Under the pieces are notes generated by a model. The model searched no databases and was not told the DNA's origin. It worked only from the letters and a program-made list of their open reading frames with translations. A DNA stretch of 36,048 nucleotides from Nitrosomonadales bacterium (GTDB lineage: Bacteria > Pseudomonadota > Gammaproteobacteria > Burkholderiales > Gallionellaceae): assembly GCA_947475825.1 (NCBI GenBank), contig CANJMS010000016.1:1-36048 (forward strand). Direction: 5' to 3'. Numbering within the stretch: position 1 is the stretch's first letter; the number at the start of each line of letters is the position of its first letter. The position numbers and the translations under genes were made by a program. Below are positions 1-8,588 of the stretch, in pieces.

Positions 1-51
1 AATCTGAAATACTGCTTTTGCCAAATCGATGCCTATCGTAGTAATCTTCAT
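1..51 (-). mobile_element. IS110-family transposase, N-terminus only (gene runs off the left edge)
   Basis: Reverse complement of 51..1 reads ATG AAG ATT ACT ACG ATA GGC ATC GAT TTG GCA AAA GCA GTA TTT CAG ATT = MKITTIGIDLAKAVFQI, the characteristic N-terminus (first RuvC-like Asp motif) of IS110/IS1111-family DEDD transposases. Confidence 0.85.
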
Positions 52-151
52 TTCGGATGCCCCTTTCTATGGTTAGTGGTAGTAAAACAACCACTACTTT
101 GGCACTTAGATGCCGTATTAGGAAGTGGGCGTCCATTCCATTATTTCAAAC

Positions 152-475
152 TCAACGTTCCAATAAATGCCGTTTTTCTTTTATATCTTTCCAATTATCA
201 GCATCAGATGAGACTTCTTTTTTCTCGACGATAGATTTCCACACCTTAGATAATTCGGCATTGAGCGCAATAAAAGCACGCTGTTCGACTGGCACATCAT
301 CCTCGGCATAAATCGCCTCCACCGGGCATTCCGCAACACACAGCGTGCAATCAATGCACTCATCCGGATCAATTACTAGAAAATTAGGCCCCTCACGAAA
401 ACAATCAACCGGGCAAACGTCTACGCAATCCGTATATTTACATTTGATACAAGCTTCGGTAACAACATAAGTCAT
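152..475 (-). CDS. fdxA: 7Fe ferredoxin (3Fe-4S/4Fe-4S), FdxA family
   Basis: 107 aa, [26 protein letters not shown]...[17 protein letters not shown] cysteine motifs typical of FdxA. Confidence 0.95.
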   Translation of the reverse strand: MTYVVTEACIKCKYTDCVDVCPVDCFREGPNFLVIDPDECIDCTLCVAECPVEAIYAEDDVPVEQRAFIALNAELSKVWKSIVEKKEVSSDADNWKDIKEKRHLLER

Positions 476-529
476 AACAATAAACTCCTGATTAAAACAG
501 CGGGCATTCTAACAAAACTATAGGGAAAT

Positions 530-1345
530 TTAATCAGATTTAACGCGCTCAATACGCGCATAGGCCGAGTGGTTGTGGATGGACTCAAAATTTTCCACCT
601 CAATGGTATATGACTCAATGCGCGCATCGCGATTCAACGCCACAGCAACATCACGCGCGACATCTTCCACAAATTTTGGGTTGTCATAAGCGTGCTCAGT
701 AACATATTTTTCATCCGTGCGTTTCAGCATGCTGTACAACTCGCACGAAGCCTCATCCTCAGCGAAGCGCACCAACTCTTCTATCCACACTGCCTGGCTG
801 GCATTAACCGTAAGCGTGATGTGCGAACGCTGGTTGTGTGCACCGCGCTCCGAAATTTCCTTGGAACAGGGACACAAGCTGGTCACTGGCACGACAGCCT
901 TCAACGTAAAGTGATACAGTCCATTTTCAATCTCACCGATAAATGTCACATCGTAATCCAGCAAACTTTGCACGCCGGATAAAGGTGCAGCTTTGTTGAT
1001 GAAATAAGGAAAAGTCATTTCGACATAGCCTGATTGCACGCCTAATTTTGTCACCATATCGCGCAGAATTTTTTCGAATGACACCACAGAAACTTCATGC
1101 TTATTGTGATTCAGAATTTCCACAAAACGCGACATATGCGTGCCCTTGGCATCATGCGACAAATGCACAGTCATATTGAACATGGCAATAGTGTGCTGTA
1201 CGGTCGCAGATTTATCCTTAATCACCATTGGATGGCGTATGCTTTTAATGCCTACCTTGTTGATAGCAATCTGGCGCGTGTCGGCCATGCTTTGAACATC
1301 GGGCATCATCTTGTTTGCCAAACCACTATTTACGGGAGAATTCAT
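530..1345 (-). CDS. folE2: GTP cyclohydrolase FolE2 (type IB)
   Basis: 271 aa; [26 protein letters not shown] and [11 protein letters not shown] motifs of FolE2. Confidence 0.93.
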   Translation of the reverse strand: MNSPVNSGLANKMMPDVQSMADTRQIAINKVGIKSIRHPMVIKDKSATVQHTIAMFNMTVHLSHDAKGTHMSRFVEILNHNKHEVSVVSFEKILRDMVTKLGVQSGYVEMTFPYFINKAAPLSGVQSLLDYDVTFIGEIENGLYHFTLKAVVPVTSLCPCSKEISERGAHNQRSHITLTVNASQAVWIEELVRFAEDEASCELYSMLKRTDEKYVTEHAYDNPKFVEDVARDVAVALNRDARIESYTIEVENFESIHNHSAYARIERVKSD

Positions 1346-1350
1346 AATAG

Positions 1351-1359
1351 CCCCCCCCC
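1351..1359 (-). repeat. C9 (G9 on coding strand) homopolymer at the folE2 ribosome-binding position
   Basis: ttcataatagccccccccctctc; the G9 run lies 6-14 nt upstream of the folE2 ATG. Confidence 0.9.
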
Positions 1360-1634
1360 TCTCTAATCAGAAAATCATATGGCCGGAAATTAAGCCCAGT
1401 TCAAGATGAAATTATATCCCAAATCACTTACTTGCCGTTGGGAGGCGTACCTGCGCCATTGGTCAACAAAATATTTTGCCTATGCAACATTTTGAGAAGT
1501 ATGATGCTTAGGCCGAATTGTGAAGTGCACTGCTGAAAATATGTAACCCAGCGCGCTAACGCACCTTACTTTTTAATATCATTGTTCGATTAAAACTTAG
1601 CTGCCACAACCATGTTTTGATGTTACCGGATGTG

Positions 1635-1662
1635 TTACTGTTACACACATAGTAGCTATAAT
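1635..1662 (+). promoter_or_regulatory. putative sigma70-like promoter for the small ORF at 1688
   Basis: TTACTG - 16 bp - TATAAT, ~25 nt before ATG 1688 with GGGAG SD. Confidence 0.4.
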
Positions 1663-1687
1663 TCACTTTGGGTTACAGGGAGTGGTA

Positions 1688-1897
1688 ATGCTGAAATTTG
1701 TTTTTTCCATACGCACACGCAATGGGCAAAAAGTGGAAGGTTTGCTCATCTCGAGTCATGATACTGCTGGCGCAGAGGCGAAGGTAAAGCAAATGTATCA
1801 ACACTGTGAAATTTTGAGTTGTGAACTCAAGCAGCAGGAAAATAAACATTTGGAGACTGTGACAATTGAAGAGATTCTGACACTCATTTCGAAGTGA
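1688..1897 (+). CDS. small conserved-looking hypothetical protein (69-71 aa)
   Basis: ORF 1682..1897 (GTG) with better ATG at 1688 preceded by SD GGGAG; MLKFVFSIRTRNGQKVEGLLISSHDTAGAEAKVKQMYQHCEIL... Confidence 0.65.
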   Translation: MLKFVFSIRTRNGQKVEGLLISSHDTAGAEAKVKQMYQHCEILSCELKQQENKHLETVTIEEILTLISK

Positions 1898-1996
1898 CGA
1901 AATCTCTCGATGATCTAGACAAAAATTACTCTGGCTGGAGTAAATAATTTAGTCGCAAAAAGAACGCACAATGAAATTCACCGCAAACCCTAAGCA

Positions 1997-2764
1997 CTAC
2001 ACAATAAAACCGTCCGCTAATAGTTCCAGCATCAGATTGTTATAATCCTGTGCGCCTTGACTGGCAGGCGCGTGTTCAAACACTGTTTTTGATAATGACG
2101 GGCTTTCAGCAAGACTCACATTTTCTGATATGCGCGTGCGACATACATCTGCACCAAATTTTTCTTCGATCAAACGCAGCACATCCCATGACATATTACG
2201 GCGAACATCGAAGCGTGTTAATAAATAACGTCGCCTGATTGGTCGCTTTAAGACTGGCTCCAGTGCCTTCAACGATTTTTCAATTTGCATGGCTCCCTTG
2301 GCAGATAGAAAATCTGCCGAAATCGGAATAATCAAGCCTGTACAGGAAAAAATCGCGTTTAAGGAAAGTACGCCTATCACCGGATTACAGTCAATCAGCA
2401 AAGGCTCATTTTTGATACCCAGTTTTTCGGCCTGCAAAGCGGTGTTCAGTCGATTTACCACGTTGTACCCCTTGCCATACAAGGCATCCACTTTGGATAA
2501 CTCGACATGTGCGGGAATAATATGAATGCCACTAGAGGTGGTTCTTACCAAGTCGCGTAATGGGCGATTACTCTGAAACATTCCCAAAACAGTGTCGTTG
2601 CCAGAAGTGACGTTAACCCCAGCGATGCTGCTGAATTGTGCTTGCGGATCAAGATCAATGCCGTAGGTGATGCGTCCACTACGTGCCAGTGCTGCGGCGA
2701 GATTGAGCGCAGTCGTGGTTTTTCCTACGCCACCTTTTTGGTTGAATACCGTGATTATGGTCAT
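1997..2764 (-). CDS. ParA/Soj-family ATPase (orphan, no ParB adjacent)
   Basis: MTIITVFNQKGGVGKTTTALNLAAALA deviant Walker A; GIDLDPQAQFS. Confidence 0.93.
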   Translation of the reverse strand: MTIITVFNQKGGVGKTTTALNLAAALARSGRITYGIDLDPQAQFSSIAGVNVTSGNDTVLGMFQSNRPLRDLVRTTSSGIHIIPAHVELSKVDALYGKGYNVVNRLNTALQAEKLGIKNEPLLIDCNPVIGVLSLNAIFSCTGLIIPISADFLSAKGAMQIEKSLKALEPVLKRPIRRRYLLTRFDVRRNMSWDVLRLIEEKFGADVCRTRISENVSLAESPSLSKTVFEHAPASQGAQDYNNLMLELLADGFIV

Positions 2765-2825
2765 GGCAAGTTAGCTGAAGCTAATGCTAACCGCTGCCTT
2801 GAATTCAATTTCTGCACACTGCATT

Positions 2826-3647
2826 TTATTGACCGATCACTTTAGTAAATCGATTAGCTAAATCTGGCTGCGCTTCAAAGCGATCCATTGAACCAGACAT
2901 GGTGCGATCCAGCAAATCCAGTCTATCAGACAACGATGGATGAGTTTTAAACATCAAAGCCAAATTAGAGTGGGTCGGATTCATACCCTGCAAAGTCTGC
3001 AACACCGCAGGCAGACCATAGGGGTCGTAGCCTGCACGTGCCGCAATCACTACGCCCATGCGATCCGCTTCATACTCGTCATTTTTATCCAGTCCGCGTG
3101 CGTACAATTCTGTCCCCACGCCAATTAAATTAGTCAACACGGAACCCAAGCCGCTATCCTTCAAACTATCTTTGGCAAAATCGGTGATTATAGATGTCCG
3201 CGTAGATTTGCGGATGGCCTCAACATGATGTCGTCTAAGCACATGTGATATTTCATGTGCTAAAACGCCTGCCAATTCCGCCTCACTTTTTATGTGCACC
3301 AACAATCCTTTGGTAATAAAAATATATCCTCCCGGTACGGCAAAAGCATTCACATCTTCATCATCCAGCACGGCAAAATGCCAGGGCAAATCAGGCCGCT
3401 CTGCATTCAAGGTCAACCACCGTCCAACTTGATTCACATATTTTTGCACGGGCCTGTTATCCAGCAACGGCGCAGCACCCAGCAGATTGCTGGCAATGCC
3501 ACGCCCCATGGAGATTTCCTGTGTTTCACTGATTGGGGCTGGACCTTTCGCCACTTTCCCCGCAGTTTCCATTACGTTATTCATGTCCATATTGGCGCAA
3601 GCAGTACTGATGAACATTGCCGCCAGTAGTAATAATTTTGTTTTCAT
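2826..3647 (-). CDS. M48-family metallopeptidase, putative lipoprotein
   Basis: HEISHVLRRHHVEA zinc motif; lipobox-like FISTAC at N-terminus. Confidence 0.92.
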   Translation of the reverse strand: MKTKLLLLAAMFISTACANMDMNNVMETAGKVAKGPAPISETQEISMGRGIASNLLGAAPLLDNRPVQKYVNQVGRWLTLNAERPDLPWHFAVLDDEDVNAFAVPGGYIFITKGLLVHIKSEAELAGVLAHEISHVLRRHHVEAIRKSTRTSIITDFAKDSLKDSGLGSVLTNLIGVGTELYARGLDKNDEYEADRMGVVIAARAGYDPYGLPAVLQTLQGMNPTHSNLALMFKTHPSLSDRLDLLDRTMSGSMDRFEAQPDLANRFTKVIGQ

Positions 3648-4177
3648 TTTTTACCTCCACTGGCTGGCTCAGCAATGTATCCCATGCTTTGTGAACTGAG
3701 TTTACCCACCTTGGCAAATCGCTGTGCGTCTGCTTTATTCACGGCGTAAGTATCCATTACCTCTAACGCTTTGGGATTGGGTTTGGTGTGCTTCAAGTCG
3801 TCTTCAGACAGACCGCGTACACCCGTGGTTACTGAGCTGCCGGTACTACCCGTAGTTACAACATTAAACAATGTAGCCAAACCAGTATCCCCGGCCTTTC
3901 TGTCCACGTGATTAAATTTCAGGCTCAACATTTTGACCCAGCCCGCTTTACCATCAACCTGCACTTGCCTCCAGCTGGAGCGTTGGCCTATCACTTCAAC
4001 TTTGGTGCGCTGCTCCAATCTGGCTAAAGTCACAGCATCAGAATAGGGTTTAGCTTTTAATTCCGTGGGTCGCACGGTATAAGCAATTTCGCCTGCCTGT
4101 ACCCAGCCAGCCTGAGTTAAACCAGCAACAGAGAAACTACTCAATAGTCCTAAAAAAACAATTGCTTTCCATTTCAT
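3644..4177 (-). CDS. SH3-domain-containing exported protein
   Basis: Signal peptide plus bacterial SH3 region (VRPTELKAKPYSDAVTLARLEQRTKVEVIGQRSSWRQVQVDGKAGWVKM); 4-nt overlap with the downstream M48 gene. Confidence 0.85.
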   Translation of the reverse strand: MKWKAIVFLGLLSSFSVAGLTQAGWVQAGEIAYTVRPTELKAKPYSDAVTLARLEQRTKVEVIGQRSSWRQVQVDGKAGWVKMLSLKFNHVDRKAGDTGLATLFNVVTTGSTGSSVTTGVRGLSEDDLKHTKPNPKALEVMDTYAVNKADAQRFAKVGKLSSQSMGYIAEPASGGKK

Positions 4178-4241
4178 TTTTTGCTCCTTAACTGTGCGCT
4201 CTTAAATTATGTACACAGTGCGTTACACTTTGCGTGGATGT

Positions 4242-4355
4242 GGCACTGTCAATTCCGCACGGTCGGGTTTTCTGGCCGTAGCGGATTGCGTACCTTTGGC
4301 AGTGTCAATTCCGCACGGTTGGGTTTTCTGACCTTAGCGGATTGCGTACCTTTGG
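4242..4355. repeat. two-copy tandem duplication, 56-bp period, covering the 3' end of the cyclase gene
   Basis: ggca[c/g]tgtcaattccgcacggt[c/t]gggttttctg[g/a]cc[g/t]tagcggattgcgtacctttgg starts at 4242 and again at 4298; 4 differences over 58 nt. Confidence 0.9.
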
Positions 4356-6167
4356 TACAAATAATTCCACATCCTGCTCTCTGCCTTTAACTTTATACGA
4401 ACCCACCGATTGAAAATCAAATGCGTCGCCACATAATTCTCTGGTTTCTTTTGAAACCAGTATCCGCGCAACGCCTTTGGTAAGCCCTTCAATGCGGCTA
4501 CCTAAATTAACGGTGTCTCCGATTGCAGTATATTCGCGTCGCTGCTCCGAACCAATTAAACCGACTACAGCAGGGCCGGAATGAATGCCGATCCCCACAT
4601 CAAAATCTGCATCTGCTTCACCTAGCTCCACCTTGAAACGTTGCAACACTTCGCCCATCTCTAAAGCGGCGGCCACCGCGTTTTGGGCATGCTTAGGATC
4701 ATCCAGCGGTGCGCCCCAAAAAGCCATGATGCAATCCCCGATAAATTTATCCAGCGAGCCACCATGTCTGAATACCACTTCGACCTGCAAACTAAAATAC
4801 CGATTCAGCAAAGCCACGACCTCTTGTGGCGTGCGCTTTTCAGATATAGACGTGAAGCCACGTATATCTGAAAACAAGATAGTGATTTGACGGCTCTCGC
4901 CCGCACGACTTAAGCCACCATGTGCGACTAACTCCTGCACGACATGTGGATTAACGAAGCGGCTGAATAATTGCACAGCCTGTTCTCGCGATTTTCGCTC
5001 ACGCAAATAAGCTTGTAACGCACACGCAAAATAGTAGCCCCATGCAACCAGCAGGGGCAGCAATACCGGCATCAGATATAAACGTCCGGCTGCGAAATAG
5101 CTTCCGCTCAGAGCCAACACAGTGACTACAGCTAACGCCACGCCCATTTTCATGGCATTGAGGCCGCGCAAAAAACCTACACCCAATAGTGCCAGCAACA
5201 ATAGTGTTAAACCGGGTTTAAATCCTAGTGGAGCCGTCTGTTGCATACGCTGATTTTTTAGATTATCCAGCGCGGTGGCCAGTATTTCCATGCCTGGGTA
5301 GAGGCTATCTATAGGCGTAACGCGAAAATCATGCAAGCCGCTGGCCGCCGTCCCAATGATAATAATTTTCCCGGACAATTCATCCTTGGGACGCAAGGGG
5401 GTTTCGCGATTAAAATCTTCGTACAGATCCACATAGGAAATGTGCTTAAAAGCGCCCGCTTTACCGCGCCAGGCCAGCAACATATCATCCTGTTGCGGCA
5501 CTTTATAACCTAGATCGGTCGCCACCCGCGCTGGTAATGAGGGAATAAGCCAGCCATAGGTGGGAGTAAACAGTTGATAGCGCCGCCCGACACCATCATC
5601 ATCTGCCACATAGTTAATTGTGCCTGTGTGCCAATATTTTGTGTCAATCGCCAAGGGTGGGAGGATAGCAATACGCGCTGCTGGATCAGCCTTATCAGTC
5701 GCGACGAATTTCAGTAAGGGAGCAATTTTTTCCAGCGGCGCGCCCTGCGCATCTAACGCCGCATCGCGGCGCACGATGGGAAAGTAAACCTTGCTCTCGA
5801 TGTCGCCCAAAGCATCATTCAACAACCGATCACTTTCTGGTCGATATTGATCTTTTTCGCTGAATACAATATCGAAGACAATTGCCGCAGGCCCTTGTGC
5901 AGCCAGTCCATTTATTAACTCGCCATGCACCGAACGCGGCCACGGCCAGTTACCCGCCACATCCTGCATACGGGCAAGACTACTGTCATCAATATCGACA
6001 ATGATTATTTCTGGATCGGGCTGAAAATTTTGCGCATGTTGCCGCACAAAAAAATCGGATAGTTTATTTTCCAAGCCTTGGAAGCTGTGCAACCAAGTGA
6101 TTTCCAAAGTCACCAAGCATAGAAAGGACACTGTAATAAGCCATAATTTTTTTGTGAATTCTGCCAT
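4305..6167 (-). CDS. CHASE2-domain transmembrane adenylate/guanylate cyclase
   Basis: N-terminal CHASE2 (DIDDSSLARMQDVAGNWPWPRSVHGELI), C-terminal class III cyclase (ITILFSDIRGFTSISEKRTPQEVVALLNRYF...YTAIGDTVNLGSRIEGLT). Confidence 0.93.
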   Translation of the reverse strand: MAEFTKKLWLITVSFLCLVTLEITWLHSFQGLENKLSDFFVRQHAQNFQPDPEIIIVDIDDSSLARMQDVAGNWPWPRSVHGELINGLAAQGPAAIVFDIVFSEKDQYRPESDRLLNDALGDIESKVYFPIVRRDAALDAQGAPLEKIAPLLKFVATDKADPAARIAILPPLAIDTKYWHTGTINYVADDDGVGRRYQLFTPTYGWLIPSLPARVATDLGYKVPQQDDMLLAWRGKAGAFKHISYVDLYEDFNRETPLRPKDELSGKIIIIGTAASGLHDFRVTPIDSLYPGMEILATALDNLKNQRMQQTAPLGFKPGLTLLLLALLGVGFLRGLNAMKMGVALAVVTVLALSGSYFAAGRLYLMPVLLPLLVAWGYYFACALQAYLRERKSREQAVQLFSRFVNPHVVQELVAHGGLSRAGESRQITILFSDIRGFTSISEKRTPQEVVALLNRYFSLQVEVVFRHGGSLDKFIGDCIMAFWGAPLDDPKHAQNAVAAALEMGEVLQRFKVELGEADADFDVGIGIHSGPAVVGLIGSEQRREYTAIGDTVNLGSRIEGLTKGVARILVSKETRELCGDAFDFQSVGSYKVKGREQDVELFVPKVRNPLRSENPTVRN

Positions 6168-6180
6168 GCCCGAATACTAA

Positions 6181-6429
6181 TCGTTTTGGGGCACTCTACA
6201 CAACCCGCTTACGGCAACAATAGGCATCACAGGGGCGCAAGGTGGCTGGCTGGTTCGCGCAATTATGGCTGATCCTAGCGGTGACTTTACCGCACGCGCC
6301 ATCGCCCGTAATGTTTATTCCAAGAAATCTAAAGAATTAGCCCAGCTGGGAACTGGAATAGTGACTGAGGGCATTGATGATAAGGAAAACTTGGTAAGGT
6401 ACGACAATTTATTGCCTGACCATTACTGA
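6181..6429 (+). pseudogene. remnant of an NmrA-like NAD(P)-binding protein gene
   Basis: Frame from 6181: ...TATIGITGAQGGWLVRAIMADPSGDFTARAIARNVYSKKSKELAQLGTGIVTEGIDDKENLVRYDNLLPDHY*; TGAQG nucleotide-binding motif, no start codon before the motif, in-frame TAA at 6178, stops after ~80 aa versus ~300 aa for the family. Confidence 0.7.
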
Positions 6430-7808
6430 GCAGAAGCATAGCTTTCAAAGCGCGTATATTCGCCACGGAAAGTGAGGTCAACTTTGCCGATTGGGCCGTT
6501 ACGCTGTTTGCCGATAATAATTTCGGCTTTGCCTTTATCGGGCGACTCGGGATTGTAAACTTCATCGCGATATATAAATAAAATTAAATCCGCATCTTGC
6601 TCGATCGCTCCAGATTCGCGCAGGTCGGACATCATAGGCCGTTTGTTGGGGCGAAGCTCCAAACTGCGATTGAGCTGTGAAAGTGCTACAACAGGCACTT
6701 TCAATTCTTTGGCCAGTGCTTTAAGAGAGCGTGAAATTTCGGAAATTTCTGTTGCGCGATTTTCACTCTGCTTACCTGAAGGGGCAGACATGAGTTGCAG
6801 GTAATCGACTACAATCAATCCCAGGCCATCATTTTGTCGGTGCAGTCTGCGTGCGCGCGAGCGTAGCTCCAATGAGTTCAATGCAGCCGATTCATCTATA
6901 AAAATAGGCGCGTCATTCAGCCGCCCCAGAGCATAGGTCAAACGCGGCCAATCGTCATCTTCTAGCTGCCCGGTACGCAAATGATGTTGATTCAATTTAC
7001 CGATGGAACCCAGCATACGCATAGCCAATTGCGTGCCGCCCATTTCCATGCTGAAAATAGCTACAGGCTTTTTTTCTTCCAACGCAACATGTTCAGCGAT
7101 GTTAATTGCAAATGCAGTTTTTCCCATACTGGGACGACCAGCAACAATAATCAGTTCACCCGGTTGCAGACCAGATGTCATGTTGTCCAAATCAGTAAAT
7201 CCGGTTGGCGCGCCAGTTACTGCACTTTTATTTTCACGCCCATAAAGTGTTTCTATACGCTCGACAACAGCTGTCAGCAGGGGGGGGAGCGCAACGAATC
7301 CCTGCTGGCCCCGGTCCCCTGCCTCTGCGATGGCAAATACGCGGCTCTCCGCCTCGTCCAACAATTGACCTGCATCACGTCCAGCCGGTGCATAGGCACT
7401 ACTGGCTATTTCGTTACCAACTTCTACCAATCGGCGCATGATACCGCGCTCACGCACAATTTCTGCATATCGGCGAATATTAGCGGCAGAGGGAACATTT
7501 TGCGCAAGCGATCCCAGATAGGCCAATCCCCCCGCCTTGTCGAGTTCGGCATTACTCTCTAACGATTCCGCTACGGTAATCACATCCACTGCCTTGGCGT
7601 GGTCACTCAAACGTGCGATATGCCTGAAAATCAGCCGATGTTCGAAGCGATAAAAATCCTGCTCACTGATTAAATCGCTGATTTTATCCAGCGCAGTGGT
7701 GTCCAGCAGAATACCGCCCAATACCGATTGCTCGGCTTCAACCGAGTGCGGAGGGAGCTTGATTGCATCAAGCTGTGGGTCACTGTTGGAAGTAAAAGAA
7801 ATTTGCAT
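6423..7808 (-). CDS. dnaB: replicative DNA helicase DnaB
   Basis: PHSVEAEQSVLGGILLD; IVAGRPSMGKTAFAINIAEHVA; likely ATG at 7808 (MQISFTSNSDPQ). Confidence 0.97.
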   Translation of the reverse strand: MQISFTSNSDPQLDAIKLPPHSVEAEQSVLGGILLDTTALDKISDLISEQDFYRFEHRLIFRHIARLSDHAKAVDVITVAESLESNAELDKAGGLAYLGSLAQNVPSAANIRRYAEIVRERGIMRRLVEVGNEIASSAYAPAGRDAGQLLDEAESRVFAIAEAGDRGQQGFVALPPLLTAVVERIETLYGRENKSAVTGAPTGFTDLDNMTSGLQPGELIIVAGRPSMGKTAFAINIAEHVALEEKKPVAIFSMEMGGTQLAMRMLGSIGKLNQHHLRTGQLEDDDWPRLTYALGRLNDAPIFIDESAALNSLELRSRARRLHRQNDGLGLIVVDYLQLMSAPSGKQSENRATEISEISRSLKALAKELKVPVVALSQLNRSLELRPNKRPMMSDLRESGAIEQDADLILFIYRDEVYNPESPDKGKAEIIIGKQRNGPIGKVDLTFRGEYTRFESYASAQ

Positions 7809-8009
7809 GTTTTTGTAATTTGATTTGCGCGCTCTGTCTAACAGATCGGGTGGCATAGTTTACCATCGAGGCTTTGACAGCAAAAAGAAAAAACATGGAA
7901 ATGTTCGCGCAGAGTCATAATGTCTGCCTTCTCACAAATACCAATGCTCGCCTATTAAAAACAGCGTCGAACAGTTTGAAAATAGACAACTTGATGAGCC
8001 CATAAGAAT

Positions 8010-8032
8010 AAAAAAAGCACAGCTATTGTGCT
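8010..8032 (-). terminator. putative Rho-independent terminator (minus strand)
   Basis: Minus strand AGCACA-ATAGC-TGTGCT followed by TTTTTTT. Confidence 0.55.
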
Positions 8033-8253
8033 AGATAATGTCGTTATAAGATATTTGCCCACAGTGCGGTACAGTGGTGGTGCTTCCATTGTCATGTGGG
8101 TTATTGATGGAGAAAACTGCTGGCATACTGGAAATATCGTCGAGCACAACGCATAAATTGCACACCCGTTTTAAGTGACACGCGGGCATCATCCACGACA
8201 AAGTATAAGCGTGAAAGGGGAAGCGCATTAAAGTTAGAAATGGAATAAGCTAA

Positions 8254-8526
8254 GGAACCTCTGATTAAGTCCATCATGAACCGCGTTGCTGACAAAAAAT
8301 GGATGATCGCAAGGCGCGCGACGCTGGTCGTAGTTATTCTACGATACCAAGGAGCGCAACACAGCGAATGCCTATTTTTGTCGCAACCCACAAGGACATT
8401 GGCATTGCGGGCGGTCTGCGGCGTCAGGTTCCTGGCGAAGGGAATAACCATTCGCGTCGTCACCTTTCTTGCATCTCATCCCGCAAAGCCGAATGCGCGG
8501 CCATGCGGGACTTAATCAGAGGTTCC
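8254..8526. mobile_element. MITE (non-autonomous IS5-type element), 273 bp
   Basis: Perfect 19-bp TIRs GGAACCTCTGATTAAGTCC (8254-8272 / 8508-8526 inverted) flanked by 4-bp direct repeat CTAA (8250-8253, 8527-8530), matching the YTAR target of IS5-group elements; no transposase inside. Confidence 0.85.
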
Positions 8527-8588
8527 CTAATTTACTTCAGCCCCAAATAATTTTATACAATTGCACACAGCAACATATCTCATGTTTT

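Noticed and set aside
7280-7287. G8 tract inside dnaB as a phase-variation site
   Set aside because: Essential gene, tract encodes conserved-frame residues; most likely incidental.
6423-7808. Intein in dnaB
   Set aside because: Protein has normal DnaB length with uninterrupted Walker A and core motifs.
8101-8463. 120-aa minus-strand ORF as a real gene
   Set aside because: Runs across the MITE terminal repeat, so most of its N-terminal half is element sequence; treated as an artefact or decayed fragment.
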